This document shows, piece by piece, positions 51,743-61,059 of a DNA stretch of 64,000 nt. Both the position numbers and the translations under genes were made by a program. Within the stretch, counting starts at the first letter, position 1; the number at the start of each line of letters is the position of its first letter. Below the pieces are notes generated by a model, which saw only the letters and a program-made list of their open reading frames with translations, was not told the origin of the DNA and ran no database searches. The stretch spans positions 1 to 64,000 of the forward strand of contig JAGATX010000002.1 of the NCBI GenBank assembly GCA_017621055.1, read 5' to 3'. Origin of the DNA: Muribaculaceae bacterium. Lineage in GTDB: Bacteria; Bacteroidota; Bacteroidia; Bacteroidales; Muribaculaceae.

Positions 51743-53428
51743 TCAGTTGAGGGCGCGCGAGAGGTTGTAGTTTGCGAACTCGAGGTCGTTGAGGGCTTTC
51801 TGAGCCAGCGAGCTGTCGAGGCGCACGGCCTGCCGCAGGTTGGTGTTGAGCATGTTCTCGTTGTTGGTGCGGGCGCCGAGTACTGCCATGAGGTAGTATG
51901 TGGTGGCGTCGGGATTGTTTATGCCTGCGAGAGTGGTGCGGGCCTTGGAGTAGTCGCGGGTGAGGATCTGCGCCAGGGCGGCGTTGTTGCTCTTGGAGTC
52001 GCCGAAAGCGCGGACGGCGGCGGCGTTGTCGCCCTGCTTGAGGTAGTATATGCCGAGGGCTTCGCCGAGTTCGGGAGTGCCGGCAGCCTGGCCGAAATGG
52101 TTGTTTGCGGAGGTGTAGTTGCCGCGGACCATGTCGATGAGGCCGAGGTTCATCTGGGGCTCGGGATGGTTGCCCATGCCGGCTGCGCGGCGGAAGTTGG
52201 CTTCTGCGGCGTCGTAGTCACCGGCTACGTACTGTGCCATACCGAGGTTGTTGAAGGTGCGGTAGTCGTTGGGGAAGAGGCGTGCGGCGGTGTCGTAGAT
52301 GCTGATTTTCTCCTCGTTGTTGTCGGTGAGGGTTGCTGCGTAGAGAATTTCCTCGACGTTGAGCTGGGAGGGGTCGGAGGCGAGGAGACGCTGTATTTCG
52401 GCGTCGCTCTTGCCTATGACGTCGATGGAGGCGGTGATGCGTGAGTAGCGGAGCTGGGGGAGGATCTGCTCGGCGAGCTGTTCGAAGACGTTGGAGAGGT
52501 TGCGGATTTCACGTTCGCGCTGCTCGGGGTCGTTGTACATGCTGAGCACGCTCAGGATGAGGTCTTTGTCCTGGATGTTGCTCTGAGCTACGAGGCGCTG
52601 GAATCCTTCCCAGTCCTCGGGGGTGAACTGGGCGGTGAGCTCGCCGAATTCGGTGATGCGGTCGCGGTTGAGCTGGCGGCGCATGTAGCTCTCGGTGTTC
52701 TCCTCGCGCTGGCGGGCCAGACGGGTGTTGAAGTCGAGGCCGCCCTCGGGCGAGGCGTAGCTCGAGATGTTGATTTCGCTGAGGCGGCGAGCGGTGTCGG
52801 CGTTGGCGGCCACTATCTCGCGCTGGAGCTCGAGGATGGCGTCGCTGTTGAGCTGGTTGGCGCGGATGTTGGCCTGGTTGACCAGGAACATGATGTCGGC
52901 GGCATAGCGCTCGTTGATAATGCGCTGGAAGGCATCGTTGCCCACGGCGGGCACTGTCTTGGCGGCGTTGGCCAGGGCGGCGGTGGCTATCACGCCGTTT
53001 GCCACCTTGACGGCGGGCAGGACATACTGTTTGTTGCCCTGGCGCACGGTGAAGTTGAGCATGAGTTCGCTGTGGGCCATGGCCGGTTCATAGGCGAAGT
53101 CTACGGGGATGGTAGCGGTGCCACCGTATTCATAGCTGATAACGGGGTTGTTGCCGCGCACCTTGTCGCCCTGGAAGGAATAGGACTGCGATGTTACCTG
53201 ACGGCCGTCGAACACGAGGGTGGGCGTTACGGTAACCTCGGCGTTGCGTACAAAGAATTTGGCCGGAATGCGGGCGCTGACACGTGCGGGAACGCGTTCG
53301 CCTACAACCTCGAGGGGATTGGGGTTTGCCGAAAAGTACTCGGGGCTGAACTGCTGCATTTTCTTGCCGCAGGAGCTCAATGTCAGTGCGAGGCCTGCAA
53401 AGGCCACATAGCAAAGTTTTAGGTTCAT
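51743..53428 (-). CDS. TPR lipoprotein with OmpA-like segment
   Basis: A 561-residue lipoprotein: the signal peptide ends in LSSC, Cys20. Residues about 35-170 are beta-rich, about 175-255 resemble an OmpA-like peptidoglycan-binding fold (SYASPEGGLDFNTRLARQRE, Arg-rich), and about 395-545 form tetratricopeptide repeats (for example TFNNLGMAQYVAGDYDAAEA). Such proteins in Bacteroidota assemble outer-membrane complexes. Start 53428 agrees with the -7 element at 53467-53474. A longer frame reaching 53857 overlaps the rplT gene and is a shadow. No binding partner is evident from the neighbours. Confidence 0.8.
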   Translation of the reverse strand: MNLKLCYVAFAGLALTLSSCGKKMQQFSPEYFSANPNPLEVVGERVPARVSARIPAKFFVRNAEVTVTPTLVFDGRQVTSQSYSFQGDKVRGNNPVISYEYGGTATIPVDFAYEPAMAHSELMLNFTVRQGNKQYVLPAVKVANGVIATAALANAAKTVPAVGNDAFQRIINERYAADIMFLVNQANIRANQLNSDAILELQREIVAANADTARRLSEINISSYASPEGGLDFNTRLARQREENTESYMRRQLNRDRITEFGELTAQFTPEDWEGFQRLVAQSNIQDKDLILSVLSMYNDPEQREREIRNLSNVFEQLAEQILPQLRYSRITASIDVIGKSDAEIQRLLASDPSQLNVEEILYAATLTDNNEEKISIYDTAARLFPNDYRTFNNLGMAQYVAGDYDAAEANFRRAAGMGNHPEPQMNLGLIDMVRGNYTSANNHFGQAAGTPELGEALGIYYLKQGDNAAAVRAFGDSKSNNAALAQILTRDYSKARTTLAGINNPDATTYYLMAVLGARTNNENMLNTNLRQAVRLDSSLAQKALNDLEFANYNLSRALN

Positions 53429-53466
53429 CGATTTATTGTTAATATATTGTTGGATAATAGTTGTTG

Positions 53467-53474
53467 CAAAGTTA
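53467..53474 (-). promoter_or_regulatory. -7 promoter element for the TPR lipoprotein gene
   Basis: TAACTTTG on the minus strand, about 39 bases before the ATG at 53428. Confidence 0.7.
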
Positions 53475-53521
53475 ACGCTTTTTTGTGGCTTTATAAAGAT
53501 TTGGCGCGAAAAACTTGGCAT

Positions 53522-53561
53522 TAAAAAAATAAAAAAACCGGAGCGGCTGGACTCCGGTTTT
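53522..53561 (-). terminator. Terminator of the thrS-infC-rpmI-rplT operon
   Basis: A 10-bp stem (53534-53543 with 53552-53561) with an AT-rich T-run on the minus strand (53522-53533). Confidence 0.85.
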
Positions 53562-53583
53562 CGATGTGGGGTGATATCCGATA

Positions 53584-53934
53584 TCAGGCGTTCTTCACCT
53601 TCTCCACCACAGCGGCGAAAGCTGCGGGGTTGTTGAGGGCGAGGTCGGCGAGCACCTTGCGGTTGATTTCTATGCCGCTCTTGTGGATGAGACCCATGAG
53701 TTTGGAGTAGCTCAGGTCGTGCATGCGTGCAGCGGCGTTGATGCGCTGTATCCAGAGGGCACGGAAGTTGCCTTTGTTGTCCTTGCGGTCGCGGTAAGCA
53801 TAGGTGAGACCTTTTTCCCAGGTGTTTTTGGCAACGGTCCACACATTGCGGCGGCAACCGAAGTAACCGCGGGTGAGTTTCAGGATTTTCTTACGACGTG
53901 CGCGGGAAGCGACGTGGTTTACTGATCTTGGCAT
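53584..53934 (-). CDS. rplT: 50S ribosomal protein L20
   Basis: A 116-residue primary-binding protein needed for early 50S assembly. The sequence [20 protein letters not shown] and the long basic helix around [16 protein letters not shown]-like ([20 protein letters not shown]) are L20-specific, and the C-terminal domain has [13 protein letters not shown]. It is the last gene of the operon. A 168-base gap separates it from rpmI, which is unusually long and may hold a regulatory structure. Confidence 0.97.
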   Translation of the reverse strand: MPRSVNHVASRARRKKILKLTRGYFGCRRNVWTVAKNTWEKGLTYAYRDRKDNKGNFRALWIQRINAAARMHDLSYSKLMGLIHKSGIEINRKVLADLALNNPAAFAAVVEKVKNA

Positions 53935-54102
53935 TGTTTCAGATGATTTTTGAAAGTCAGCGGCACGGCAGGGCGGGCTCTTTTAGCTGAACGTTCGGTT
54001 GATAATGTATTATAAAATCACGAATTAAGCGGCCTTTCGTATAAAAATCGAGAGAGGCGGCGCCTTGATGATTTGAGACTTTTGGCAGCGTCGGGGCGGC
54101 TC

Positions 54103-54300
54103 TTACTTGATTGCGAGGAGCTCCTTGACGGCAGTTATGTTCACTTTGGCAACGAGGCCGCTGTGAGTGAGATTGCGTTTCTGCTTTTTGGTCTTTTTTG
54201 TGAGAATGTGGCTCTTGAAGGCGTGTTTTCTCTTGATTTTTCCTGATCCGGTAAGGGCGAACCTCTTTTTGGCACCGGAGTTAGTTTTAATCTTAGGCAT
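54103..54300 (-). CDS. rpmI: 50S ribosomal protein L35
   Basis: A 65-residue L35 with the expected basic sequence [20 protein letters not shown] and [20 protein letters not shown]. It lies between infC (60 bases upstream) and rplT, as in most bacteria. Confidence 0.97.
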   Translation of the reverse strand: MPKIKTNSGAKKRFALTGSGKIKRKHAFKSHILTKKTKKQKRNLTHSGLVAKVNITAVKELLAIK

Positions 54301-54359
54301 TGTTGTTTAAATTTGTTGATTAATTCGAGTTGTATAATTCTACGCCAGCCCGTGGCGAA

Positions 54360-54962
54360 TTATTTCTTTTTAGGGGCAAGCATGATGATCATGCGCTTTC
54401 CTTCGAGCAGAGGCATCTGTTCCACTTTGCCGTATTCCTCGAGGTCGTTGGCAAAGCGCAGCAGCAGCACTTCACCCTGTTCCTTGAAGAGGATTGAGCG
54501 GCCTTTGAAAAAGACGTAGGCCTTGACCTTTGCGCCTTCCTGGAGGAAGCCTATGGCGTGCTTGAGCTTGAAGTTGTAGTCGTGGTCGTCGGTCTGGGGG
54601 CCGAAACGTATCTCCTTGACCACCACCTTGGTGCTCTTGGCCTTGATTTCCTTGGCTTTTTTCTTCTGCTGATAGAGGTATTTCTGGTAGTCGAGGAGCT
54701 TGCACACGGGTGGTTCGGCGGTGGGCGAGATCTCCACCAGATCCAGCTCGAGGTTCTGGGCCAGGCGGCGGGCCTCCTGAATGGGGTATATTCCCGGCTC
54801 CACGTTGTCGCCGACGAGCCGCACCTCTTTGGCGCGTATGTGCTCGTTGATATTGTTGGGAGCCTGTTTTACCTGTCGCGGGTCGCGGCGCATCATGGGG
54901 GGCCGCTGTCCGGCGGGTGCCGCCGGCCGCGGGCCGGAGGCGTAAGGGGGTTTTTTATCCAT
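54360..54962 (-). CDS. infC: Translation initiation factor IF-3
   Basis: A 200-residue initiation factor. The two-domain IF-3 core starts near residue 38 ([17 protein letters not shown]) and continues with [20 protein letters not shown] in the C-domain. The first approximately 37 residues ([20 protein letters not shown] and onwards) are a Pro/Arg-rich extension absent from the E. coli protein. The start codon is ATG rather than the rare codon used in enterobacterial infC, so the classic codon-sensing autoregulation would not operate. It starts 9 bases after the thrS stop. Confidence 0.95.
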   Translation of the reverse strand: MDKKPPYASGPRPAAPAGQRPPMMRRDPRQVKQAPNNINEHIRAKEVRLVGDNVEPGIYPIQEARRLAQNLELDLVEISPTAEPPVCKLLDYQKYLYQQKKKAKEIKAKSTKVVVKEIRFGPQTDDHDYNFKLKHAIGFLQEGAKVKAYVFFKGRSILFKEQGEVLLLRFANDLEEYGKVEQMPLLEGKRMIIMLAPKKK

Positions 54963-54971
54963 TCAGTAGGT

Positions 54972-56909
54972 TTATTGATTTGTCATTTTGTTCACTTCGT
55001 CGGTGATGCGGGCGGCAAAGTCGGCCACGCTCATGGTGCCGAGGTCGCCCTCGCCTGGTTTGCGCACCGATACGGAACCCTGTTCGGCTTCTTTTTCGCC
55101 GACAACGAGCATGTATGGTACTTTTTTGAGCTGGTTGTCGCGTATTTTGCGTCCGAGGGTCTCGTTGCGGTCGTCGACGTCCACGCGGATGTCGGCGGCG
55201 TCGAGTTCGGCGGCCACTTTGCGGGCATAGTCCAGATATTTGTCGCTCACTGGGATCACGCACACCTGCTCGGGGGCAAGCCACAGGGGGAAGTGTCCGG
55301 CGGTATGCTCGAGGAGTACGGCCACAAAGCGTTCCATCGAGCCGAAGGGCGCGCGGTGTATCATCACGGGGCGGTGCTTGGCATTGTCTGCGCCGGTGTA
55401 TTCCAGCTCGAATCGTTCGGGCAGGTTGTAGTCTACCTGAATGGTGCCGAGCTGCCAGCGGCGGCCGATGGCGTCTTTGACCATGAAGTCGAGCTTGGGA
55501 CCGTAGAAGGCTGCCTCGCCCAGTTCGGTGCGGGCGTTGATGCCTTTTTCCTTGCAAGCCTCGATGATTGCCTGCTCGGCGCGGTGCCAGTTTTCGTCGC
55601 TGCCTATGTATTTCTCCTTGTGTGCGGGGTCGCGCAGCGATATCTGAGCCTCGTAATTGTCGAATTTGAGGGCCTTGAAGATGTATAGGATAATATCCAT
55701 CACCTTGAGGAACTCATCCTTTATCTGCTCGGGTGCGCAGAAGATGTGGGCGTCGTCCTGCGTAAAGCCGCGCACGCGGGTGAGGCCGTGGAGTTCGCCG
55801 CTCTGCTCGTAGCGGTATACGGTGCCGAACTCGGCGAGGCGCAGGGGCAGCTCGCGGTAGGAGCGGGGCAGAGCGCGGAATATCTCGCAGTGGTGGGGGC
55901 AGTTCATGGGTTTGAGCAGGTATTCCTCGCCTTCCTCGGGGGTGTGGATGGGCTGGAAGGAGTCCTTGCCGTATTTGGCATAGTGGCCGGAGGTGACGTA
56001 GAGCTGCTTGTTGCCTATATGCGGGGTTATTACCTGAAGATAGCCGTAGCGGCGCTGTATCTTGCGGAGGAACTGCTCGAGGCGGTCGCGCAGGGCGGCG
56101 CCTTTGGGGAGCCACAGGGGCAGACCGGCGCCCACTTTTGAGCTGAAGGCAAAGAGTTCCATTTCTTTGCCGAGCTTGCGGTGGTCGCGTTTCTTGGCTT
56201 CTTCGAGCAGGGCGAGATACTCGTCGAGCATCGATTTCTTGGGGAATGTTATGCCGTAGACGCGCACCAGCTGGTTGCGTTTCTCGTCGCCGCGCCAGTA
56301 AGCGCCGGCGAGCGACATTATCTTGGCGGCCTTGATGGGCGCCGTGGTGGCAATGTGCGGGCCGCGGCAGAGGTCGGTGAAATCCCCCTGAGTGTAGGTG
56401 GTTATGTGTCCGTCCTCGAGCTCGGAGATGAGCTCGCACTTGTATTCCTCGTTTTTGTCGCCGAAGAACTTCAGGGCGTCGGCCTTGGAGATGTCGCGGC
56501 GCACTATTTTCTGGTCCTGCTTTGCCAGTTCGAGCATTTTGGCCTCTATGCGGGCAAAGTCGGCGTCGGTTATTGTGTTCCCGTTGGGGTCGATGTCGTA
56601 GTAAAACCCGTTTTCGATGGCGGGACCTATGCCGAACTTCACACCGGGGAAGAGCTGCTGCAGCGCTTCGGCCAGCAGGTGGGCGGAGCTGTGCCAGAAC
56701 GCGTGCTTGCCTTCGGGATCCTCCCATTTGAAGAGTTTGATTTCGGCGTCGGCATCGATGGGGCGGGCAATGTCCCATTCCTCGCCATTGACGCTGGCTG
56801 CGAGTACTTCGCGGGCCAGACGCGGCGATATGCTTTCGGCGATCTGGAGAGGCGTTACGCCTGCTTCGAATTCCTTGACGCTTTTATCGGGAAATGTAAT
56901 TTTAATCAT
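54972..56909 (-). CDS. thrS: Threonyl-tRNA synthetase
   Basis: A 645-residue class II synthetase that charges tRNA-Thr. The TGS domain (residues about 1-60) and the editing domain ([17 protein letters not shown] at the metal-binding start) are present, followed by the catalytic core with MNCPHHC zinc ligands, [20 protein letters not shown] (motif 2) and [12 protein letters not shown] (motif 3), and a C-terminal anticodon-binding domain. It is first in the operon thrS-infC-rpmI-rplT. The -7 element at 56975-56982 lies about 65 bases upstream. Confidence 0.97.
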   Translation of the reverse strand: MIKITFPDKSVKEFEAGVTPLQIAESISPRLAREVLAASVNGEEWDIARPIDADAEIKLFKWEDPEGKHAFWHSSAHLLAEALQQLFPGVKFGIGPAIENGFYYDIDPNGNTITDADFARIEAKMLELAKQDQKIVRRDISKADALKFFGDKNEEYKCELISELEDGHITTYTQGDFTDLCRGPHIATTAPIKAAKIMSLAGAYWRGDEKRNQLVRVYGITFPKKSMLDEYLALLEEAKKRDHRKLGKEMELFAFSSKVGAGLPLWLPKGAALRDRLEQFLRKIQRRYGYLQVITPHIGNKQLYVTSGHYAKYGKDSFQPIHTPEEGEEYLLKPMNCPHHCEIFRALPRSYRELPLRLAEFGTVYRYEQSGELHGLTRVRGFTQDDAHIFCAPEQIKDEFLKVMDIILYIFKALKFDNYEAQISLRDPAHKEKYIGSDENWHRAEQAIIEACKEKGINARTELGEAAFYGPKLDFMVKDAIGRRWQLGTIQVDYNLPERFELEYTGADNAKHRPVMIHRAPFGSMERFVAVLLEHTAGHFPLWLAPEQVCVIPVSDKYLDYARKVAAELDAADIRVDVDDRNETLGRKIRDNQLKKVPYMLVVGEKEAEQGSVSVRKPGEGDLGTMSVADFAARITDEVNKMTNQ

Positions 56910-56974
56910 TGTTTAAATTGTTAATAATCAGCGCAGTTAGTGGCAATATCCGCTAAATGCGCTCAAAATCAGCG

Positions 56975-56982
56975 CAAAGATA
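56975..56982 (-). promoter_or_regulatory. -7 promoter element for the thrS operon
   Basis: TATCTTTG on the minus strand, consistent with TAnnTTTG. Confidence 0.65.
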
Positions 56983-57074
56983 AACATTTTGCGCGACATA
57001 CGCAAACTTTTTTGGGGGTTGGGAACTGGGAATTGCGGGAACCGCAACCGGGGATGGAACGGTGGGTATTGACA

Positions 57075-58589
57075 TCAGCCGCAGTGGAAGTGGCGCATCA
57101 CCATTGCCAGCATGAGTTCGGAATCGGCGAGGGCGGCGGCACTCTCGGCGGTGTCGAAAGTCCGCAGACGTGCCTGCTGGCCCGCGAGCATCTCCGGCGA
57201 GAATACACCGTAGGCAGTGAAGAGGTCCTCGAGGCTGCCGAGGGCATCGGCGCTCTCGGCGCAGTTTGTGGGGAGGCTGCGGAAGGTGAATTTCTTTTCG
57301 GCATCCTTGTCCTTGTGTATGTCAATGTCCACATAAGTGCTGTCGGCGAGTGCGCGTGCCTTGTCGGCTTCCATTTCGAGGCCGTGACGCAGACCCACGG
57401 CGATGCCGGCAAGGAGAAGGTAAACGTCGGCGCTGCCGTCGGCGCTACGTATCTCGAAGGTTTGCTTTATGCTGGCGTTGACGTCAGGGCAGGGTGTGGC
57501 ACCCTCGCCGTTGGCGGCGGCGCACATGTCGGCGCCGGAAGTCCAGCCCAGGGGCACGCGCACCAGCACCGAACGGTTACGGTCGCCCCAGCAAATGCTG
57601 GTTGGGGCTTCCTGGTGAGGTACCAGACGGAAGTACGATGTCGGGTTTGTGTTTCCGAACGCTGTAAGGGCATGGGCCGTGTCCATCAGTCCGGCGATTG
57701 CGCGGCGAGCCTTGTCTGAGAGGCGCCCGTTCTCTACTGTGGCGGTTGTGCCGTCCGGGTTCATCAGGCGGATGTGAATGTGCAGGCCGGAACCGGCTTT
57801 GCCGACGGTTATTTTTGGAGCGAAAGTCACCAGCAGGCCCTCCTTGGCGGCGAGGTTGCGGATGGCCCATTTGGCGAGGACGAGCTGGTCGGCGGCGTCA
57901 GCGGCGTCGACAGGCAGAAATTCTATCTCGTTCTGTTCGTAGATCTTGCCGTCGAGCGTGAAATTACCCACTTCGGAGTGGCCGTATTTAATCTGACCTC
58001 CGGTCTGCGCGATGGCCTTCATGCACAGGGTGCGGAAGTTGTTGAATTTAGCAAAGGGCGCCGACTCGTGATAGCCGCGCTGGTCGGTGGCGGGGTAGGT
58101 TGCGGGGTCGGGAGCGATGACATAGAACTCCAGCTCGCCCATGGCGTGGAACACCAGGCCGGTGACCTCGGTAAAGGCATGGCAGGCCTTGGCGAGTGTC
58201 TGCTCGGGAGCGCCCCCGAAGGGGTTACCGTCCTTGTCGAAGAAGGAGCAGAGCATCGATACTGTGGGCACGGCGGCAAAGGGGTCTACGAAGGCTGTGC
58301 GGAAGCGCGGCATCACGTAGAGGTCGGAGCTGCCGGCGCTGATGAAGGGGAAGAGCGACGAGCCGTCGACGCGCTCGCCCAGGGTGAGGATGGTTTCGAG
58401 ATACGCAAGGTCGTTGATGACGAAGTTCAAGGTCTTCAGCCTGCCGTCGGCGGCAGGATACATGAAGTTCACCATCTCGATTCCGTTCTCGGTGATGTAG
58501 TTTATGATGTCGTGTTTTGTAAATTCGGAGGGAGACTTTTTGAGGAACTCTACAATGTGGTTCTTGTTGAGGGCTACTTGTCGGTCCAT
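57075..58589 (-). CDS. Glutamine synthetase family protein
   Basis: A 504-residue enzyme of the glutamine synthetase superfamily. The catalytic core motifs include GELEFYVI (Glu metal ligands), KITVGKAGSGLHIHIRL (glutamate-binding His) and CWGDRNRSVLVRVPLG (Arg). The N-terminal beta-grasp domain is present. It is not the canonical type I GlnA of about 470 residues; Bacteroidales often have such a second form, and gamma-glutamyl ligases look similar. Start 58589 (MDRQVALNK) avoids the longer frame from 58664, which crosses a hairpin. Adenylylation control is not predictable. Confidence 0.85.
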   Translation of the reverse strand: MDRQVALNKNHIVEFLKKSPSEFTKHDIINYITENGIEMVNFMYPAADGRLKTLNFVINDLAYLETILTLGERVDGSSLFPFISAGSSDLYVMPRFRTAFVDPFAAVPTVSMLCSFFDKDGNPFGGAPEQTLAKACHAFTEVTGLVFHAMGELEFYVIAPDPATYPATDQRGYHESAPFAKFNNFRTLCMKAIAQTGGQIKYGHSEVGNFTLDGKIYEQNEIEFLPVDAADAADQLVLAKWAIRNLAAKEGLLVTFAPKITVGKAGSGLHIHIRLMNPDGTTATVENGRLSDKARRAIAGLMDTAHALTAFGNTNPTSYFRLVPHQEAPTSICWGDRNRSVLVRVPLGWTSGADMCAAANGEGATPCPDVNASIKQTFEIRSADGSADVYLLLAGIAVGLRHGLEMEADKARALADSTYVDIDIHKDKDAEKKFTFRSLPTNCAESADALGSLEDLFTAYGVFSPEMLAGQQARLRTFDTAESAAALADSELMLAMVMRHFHCG

Positions 58590-58621
58590 AATTTTGAAAA
58601 AACAGTGTTTTATGAGGGTAG

Positions 58622-58654
58622 AAATTCCGGCAGGACAGTCTCCCGCCGGAATTT
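58622..58654 (-). terminator. Hairpin between the murein-peptide operon and the glutamine synthetase gene
   Basis: A perfect 10-bp stem (58622-58631 with 58645-58654), but only a short T-run on the minus strand, so it may be a weak terminator. Confidence 0.5.
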
Positions 58655-58698
58655 TAGTTATCAATAATTATATGTAGTTATCTATATTTATATGCGAG

Positions 58699-59832
58699 TC
58701 ATGCCAGGGGCACAACGCCGATGCCGGGACGGTCGGGAATGGTGACTTTGCCTTCGACAATCTTCATGCCGTCGAAGATATCGTTGGCGATGAGGAGGTT
58801 GCCGTCGAGGTCGGCATAATCGACCATGGGGGCGAGCTGCGAGGCGGCCGATACGGCACACGACGTCTCGGTCATGCAGCCGAGCATCACTTTCATGCCC
58901 AGCGCGCGGGCGAGGACGGCCATCTGGTATGCCTCGTGCATGCCGGTGCTCTTCATGAGCTTGATGTTGATGCCGTCGTAGGCTCCGGCGGCGCGGCGCA
59001 CGTCGGGCAGACGCTGCAGGAACTCGTCGGCGATGATGGGCAGGGGCGAGCGCTCCCGCAGCCACGCGGTGTCGTCGATGGCAGTCTTGTCCATTGGCTG
59101 CTCGACGAACAGGCAGTTGCGTTCGGCGAGCCAGTGGCACATTTCCAGAGCCTCTTCCTTGTTGTTCCAGCCCTGGTTGGCGTCGACGCAGATGGGCACG
59201 TCGGTGTGCCGGCGGAGCGCCTCGACGGTCTCGCGGTCGTGGTTGAGGCCCATTTTCACTTTCACCACCTTGAAGGGTGTCGTTTCCTCCACTTTGCGGC
59301 GCATTTCCTCGGGGTCGGCGTCGTAGCTGATGGTGAACGAGGTGTTCGGTGTCTTTTCGGGGTTCAGGCCCCATATCTTATACCATGGCTGGCCCATGAT
59401 CTTGCCGGTTAGGTCGTGGAGTGCGATATCCACTGATGCTTTGGCGGCGCGATTGTCGGGTGCCGTCTGTTCGAGGTATTCGTGGATGTCCTCGATGCGG
59501 AAAGGATCGGTGAACTGGCCGAGATCCAAGCTGTTGAGGAAGTTGCATACGCTCTCCACGTTCTCGCCCAGATATGGAGGCATGGATGCTTCGCCGTAGC
59601 CTATGAGGCCGTCGTATTCAATCTGAACCTGCACGCCCGGTGTGGTGGTGCGCTGGCTGCGCGCCAGATTGAAGGCGTGGCGCAGTCGCAGCTCGTAGGG
59701 TCGGAACGAGAGGTTGAGGCGTCCCGACGGCGCGGCGGCACGCGTGGCGCTGTCGAGGGCGGATATGCTGACGGGCGAGGCGGCGAACATGGCGCCGAGC
59801 ACGCCGGTTTTGATGAAATTTCGGCGGTTCAT
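58699..59832 (-). CDS. Dipeptide (L-Ala-D/L-Glu) epimerase, enolase superfamily, Tat-exported
   Basis: A 377-residue enolase-superfamily enzyme that epimerises murein-derived L-Ala-D-Glu to L-Ala-L-Glu. The catalytic residues are in KVVKVKMGLNH (Lys pair) and CVDANQGWNNKEEA (Asp ligand), LFVEQP (Glu), IIADEF (Asp/Glu) and INIKLMKSTG (Lys). The N-terminus MNRRNFIKTGVLGAMFA is a twin-arginine signal, so the enzyme acts outside the cytosol. It lies 30 bases after the NlpC/P60 peptidase gene, which releases related peptides, supporting the murein role. Other dipeptide substrates remain possible. Confidence 0.87.
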   Translation of the reverse strand: MNRRNFIKTGVLGAMFAASPVSISALDSATRAAAPSGRLNLSFRPYELRLRHAFNLARSQRTTTPGVQVQIEYDGLIGYGEASMPPYLGENVESVCNFLNSLDLGQFTDPFRIEDIHEYLEQTAPDNRAAKASVDIALHDLTGKIMGQPWYKIWGLNPEKTPNTSFTISYDADPEEMRRKVEETTPFKVVKVKMGLNHDRETVEALRRHTDVPICVDANQGWNNKEEALEMCHWLAERNCLFVEQPMDKTAIDDTAWLRERSPLPIIADEFLQRLPDVRRAAGAYDGINIKLMKSTGMHEAYQMAVLARALGMKVMLGCMTETSCAVSAASQLAPMVDYADLDGNLLIANDIFDGMKIVEGKVTIPDRPGIGVVPLA

Positions 59833-59862
59833 TGTGCTGGTATATTAATAATTGTGTTTGTG

Positions 59863-61059
59863 TTAATAATTGATTGAAGAATGGCCGGTGCCGTTGAAGA
59901 ACCAGGGATGGTCGGCGGCGACGGTTATGCCTCGCGAGCCTTCGTTGCCGGCGATGCGCACGGCGTGGAGGAAGGGCGTGGTGAGATATTCGGGAGAGGA
60001 GGGATCCACGCTGTTGTGCTTGACGCGGCCGGAGGAGTGGACATAGCCGCCGTCGTGATCATAGATTGCCACGTGGGTAACGCGTCCGGTGTCGGCGTTA
60101 CCGAAAAAGAGGAGGTCGCCGGCCTGGCAGGAGCGCCAGTCGGAGGCTTCTATGCGTGTGCCGGTGGTAGCCTGCTGCGAGGCGTCGCGCATGAGTATGC
60201 GGCCGTTTGCGAGATACGATACCTTTGCCAGGCCCGAGCAGTCAGGTGCTTTGGTGGATGTACCGCCCCACAGATAGGGAGCACCCAAGGTGGCGTAGGC
60301 GATATCGAGGATGAGATCCGGATTGAAAGGCTGAGATGCCCATTCGGCAATGGGAGCGAAAGCCGAGGCTTCGGCCCAGCCGGTGCGGCCGTCGGGCAGC
60401 TTGATGTTTATTCGTCCGTTTTGTTCGGTAGCGCCGCCGGGTTCCACTATCGAGCCGTTGACGAGGTCCGTCACCACGTGGCGGAGGCTGCGGGTGTCGG
60501 GGGCGTCGAATACCTTTATTTCCCATGGGGCGGTCACCACCAGGCGGGGAGCGCCGCGCCACGCAGCCATCTGGGCGTCTGTCAGCTTGGTCAGCGACGA
60601 CGACGGTACATAGGCTATGTAGCCGTCCGGGGTCTGAACATGGATGAACTCGCCGCTGTTATCGAGTACTCGCAGGGGCGTGCCCATCACTGCCTGAGTG
60701 GCCATTTCGGCGGCGTGGCGTCCGCCCGTGCGGAGACTGGCGACGGGTATTCGCACAAGCGCCCAGCGGTCGGAGGGCAGCACAGTGATGGCATCTGCGG
60801 CATCTATGCCGGCGGCGGCGAGGGCTGCCATGGCGGCGTCGCGCAGCGATGCTTCGGAGCAGGTGCCGCCGACGGTGAGTACGCCGTCGCTGTCGGACAC
60901 CGTCAGCTCGAAGATGTCCTGGCGTTTGTCGGGGGCTTCGCGCTGCTTTACCTGTGCGAGAATTTCGGTGGCCCTTGTTGCGGCGGGACAGGCGGCGGTG
61001 CCCTGTTGCCAAAGCAGCGCCGCAAGGCCGAGGGTGAAGATGGTTCGTGCTATTCTCAT
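59863..61059 (-). CDS. NlpC/P60 peptidase with SH3-type domains
   Basis: A 398-residue exported cysteine peptidase that cleaves murein peptides, probably the gamma-D-Glu-diamino acid bond. After a signal peptide (about residues 1-22), bacterial SH3 domains (about 95-255) precede the NlpC/P60 domain with catalytic Cys in PYLWGGTSTKAPDCSGL and His in GRVTHVAIYDHDGGYVH. This is the dipeptidyl-peptidase VI-like layout. Its first bases overlap the end of the transglutaminase-like gene (ATGA, 61056-61059), and the epimerase follows. It would make the L-Ala-D-Glu that the epimerase uses. Confidence 0.87.
   Translation of the reverse strand: MRIARTIFTLGLAALLWQQGTAACPAATRATEILAQVKQREAPDKRQDIFELTVSDSDGVLTVGGTCSEASLRDAAMAALAAAGIDAADAITVLPSDRWALVRIPVASLRTGGRHAAEMATQAVMGTPLRVLDNSGEFIHVQTPDGYIAYVPSSSLTKLTDAQMAAWRGAPRLVVTAPWEIKVFDAPDTRSLRHVVTDLVNGSIVEPGGATEQNGRINIKLPDGRTGWAEASAFAPIAEWASQPFNPDLILDIAYATLGAPYLWGGTSTKAPDCSGLAKVSYLANGRILMRDASQQATTGTRIEASDWRSCQAGDLLFFGNADTGRVTHVAIYDHDGGYVHSSGRVKHNSVDPSSPEYLTTPFLHAVRIAGNEGSRGITVAADHPWFFNGTGHSSINY

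Noticed and set aside
53429-53857. Long minus-strand frame extending the TPR lipoprotein upstream
   Set aside because: It runs through rplT on the same strand in another frame, and the lipoprotein signal at 53428 with the promoter at 53467 sets the real start.
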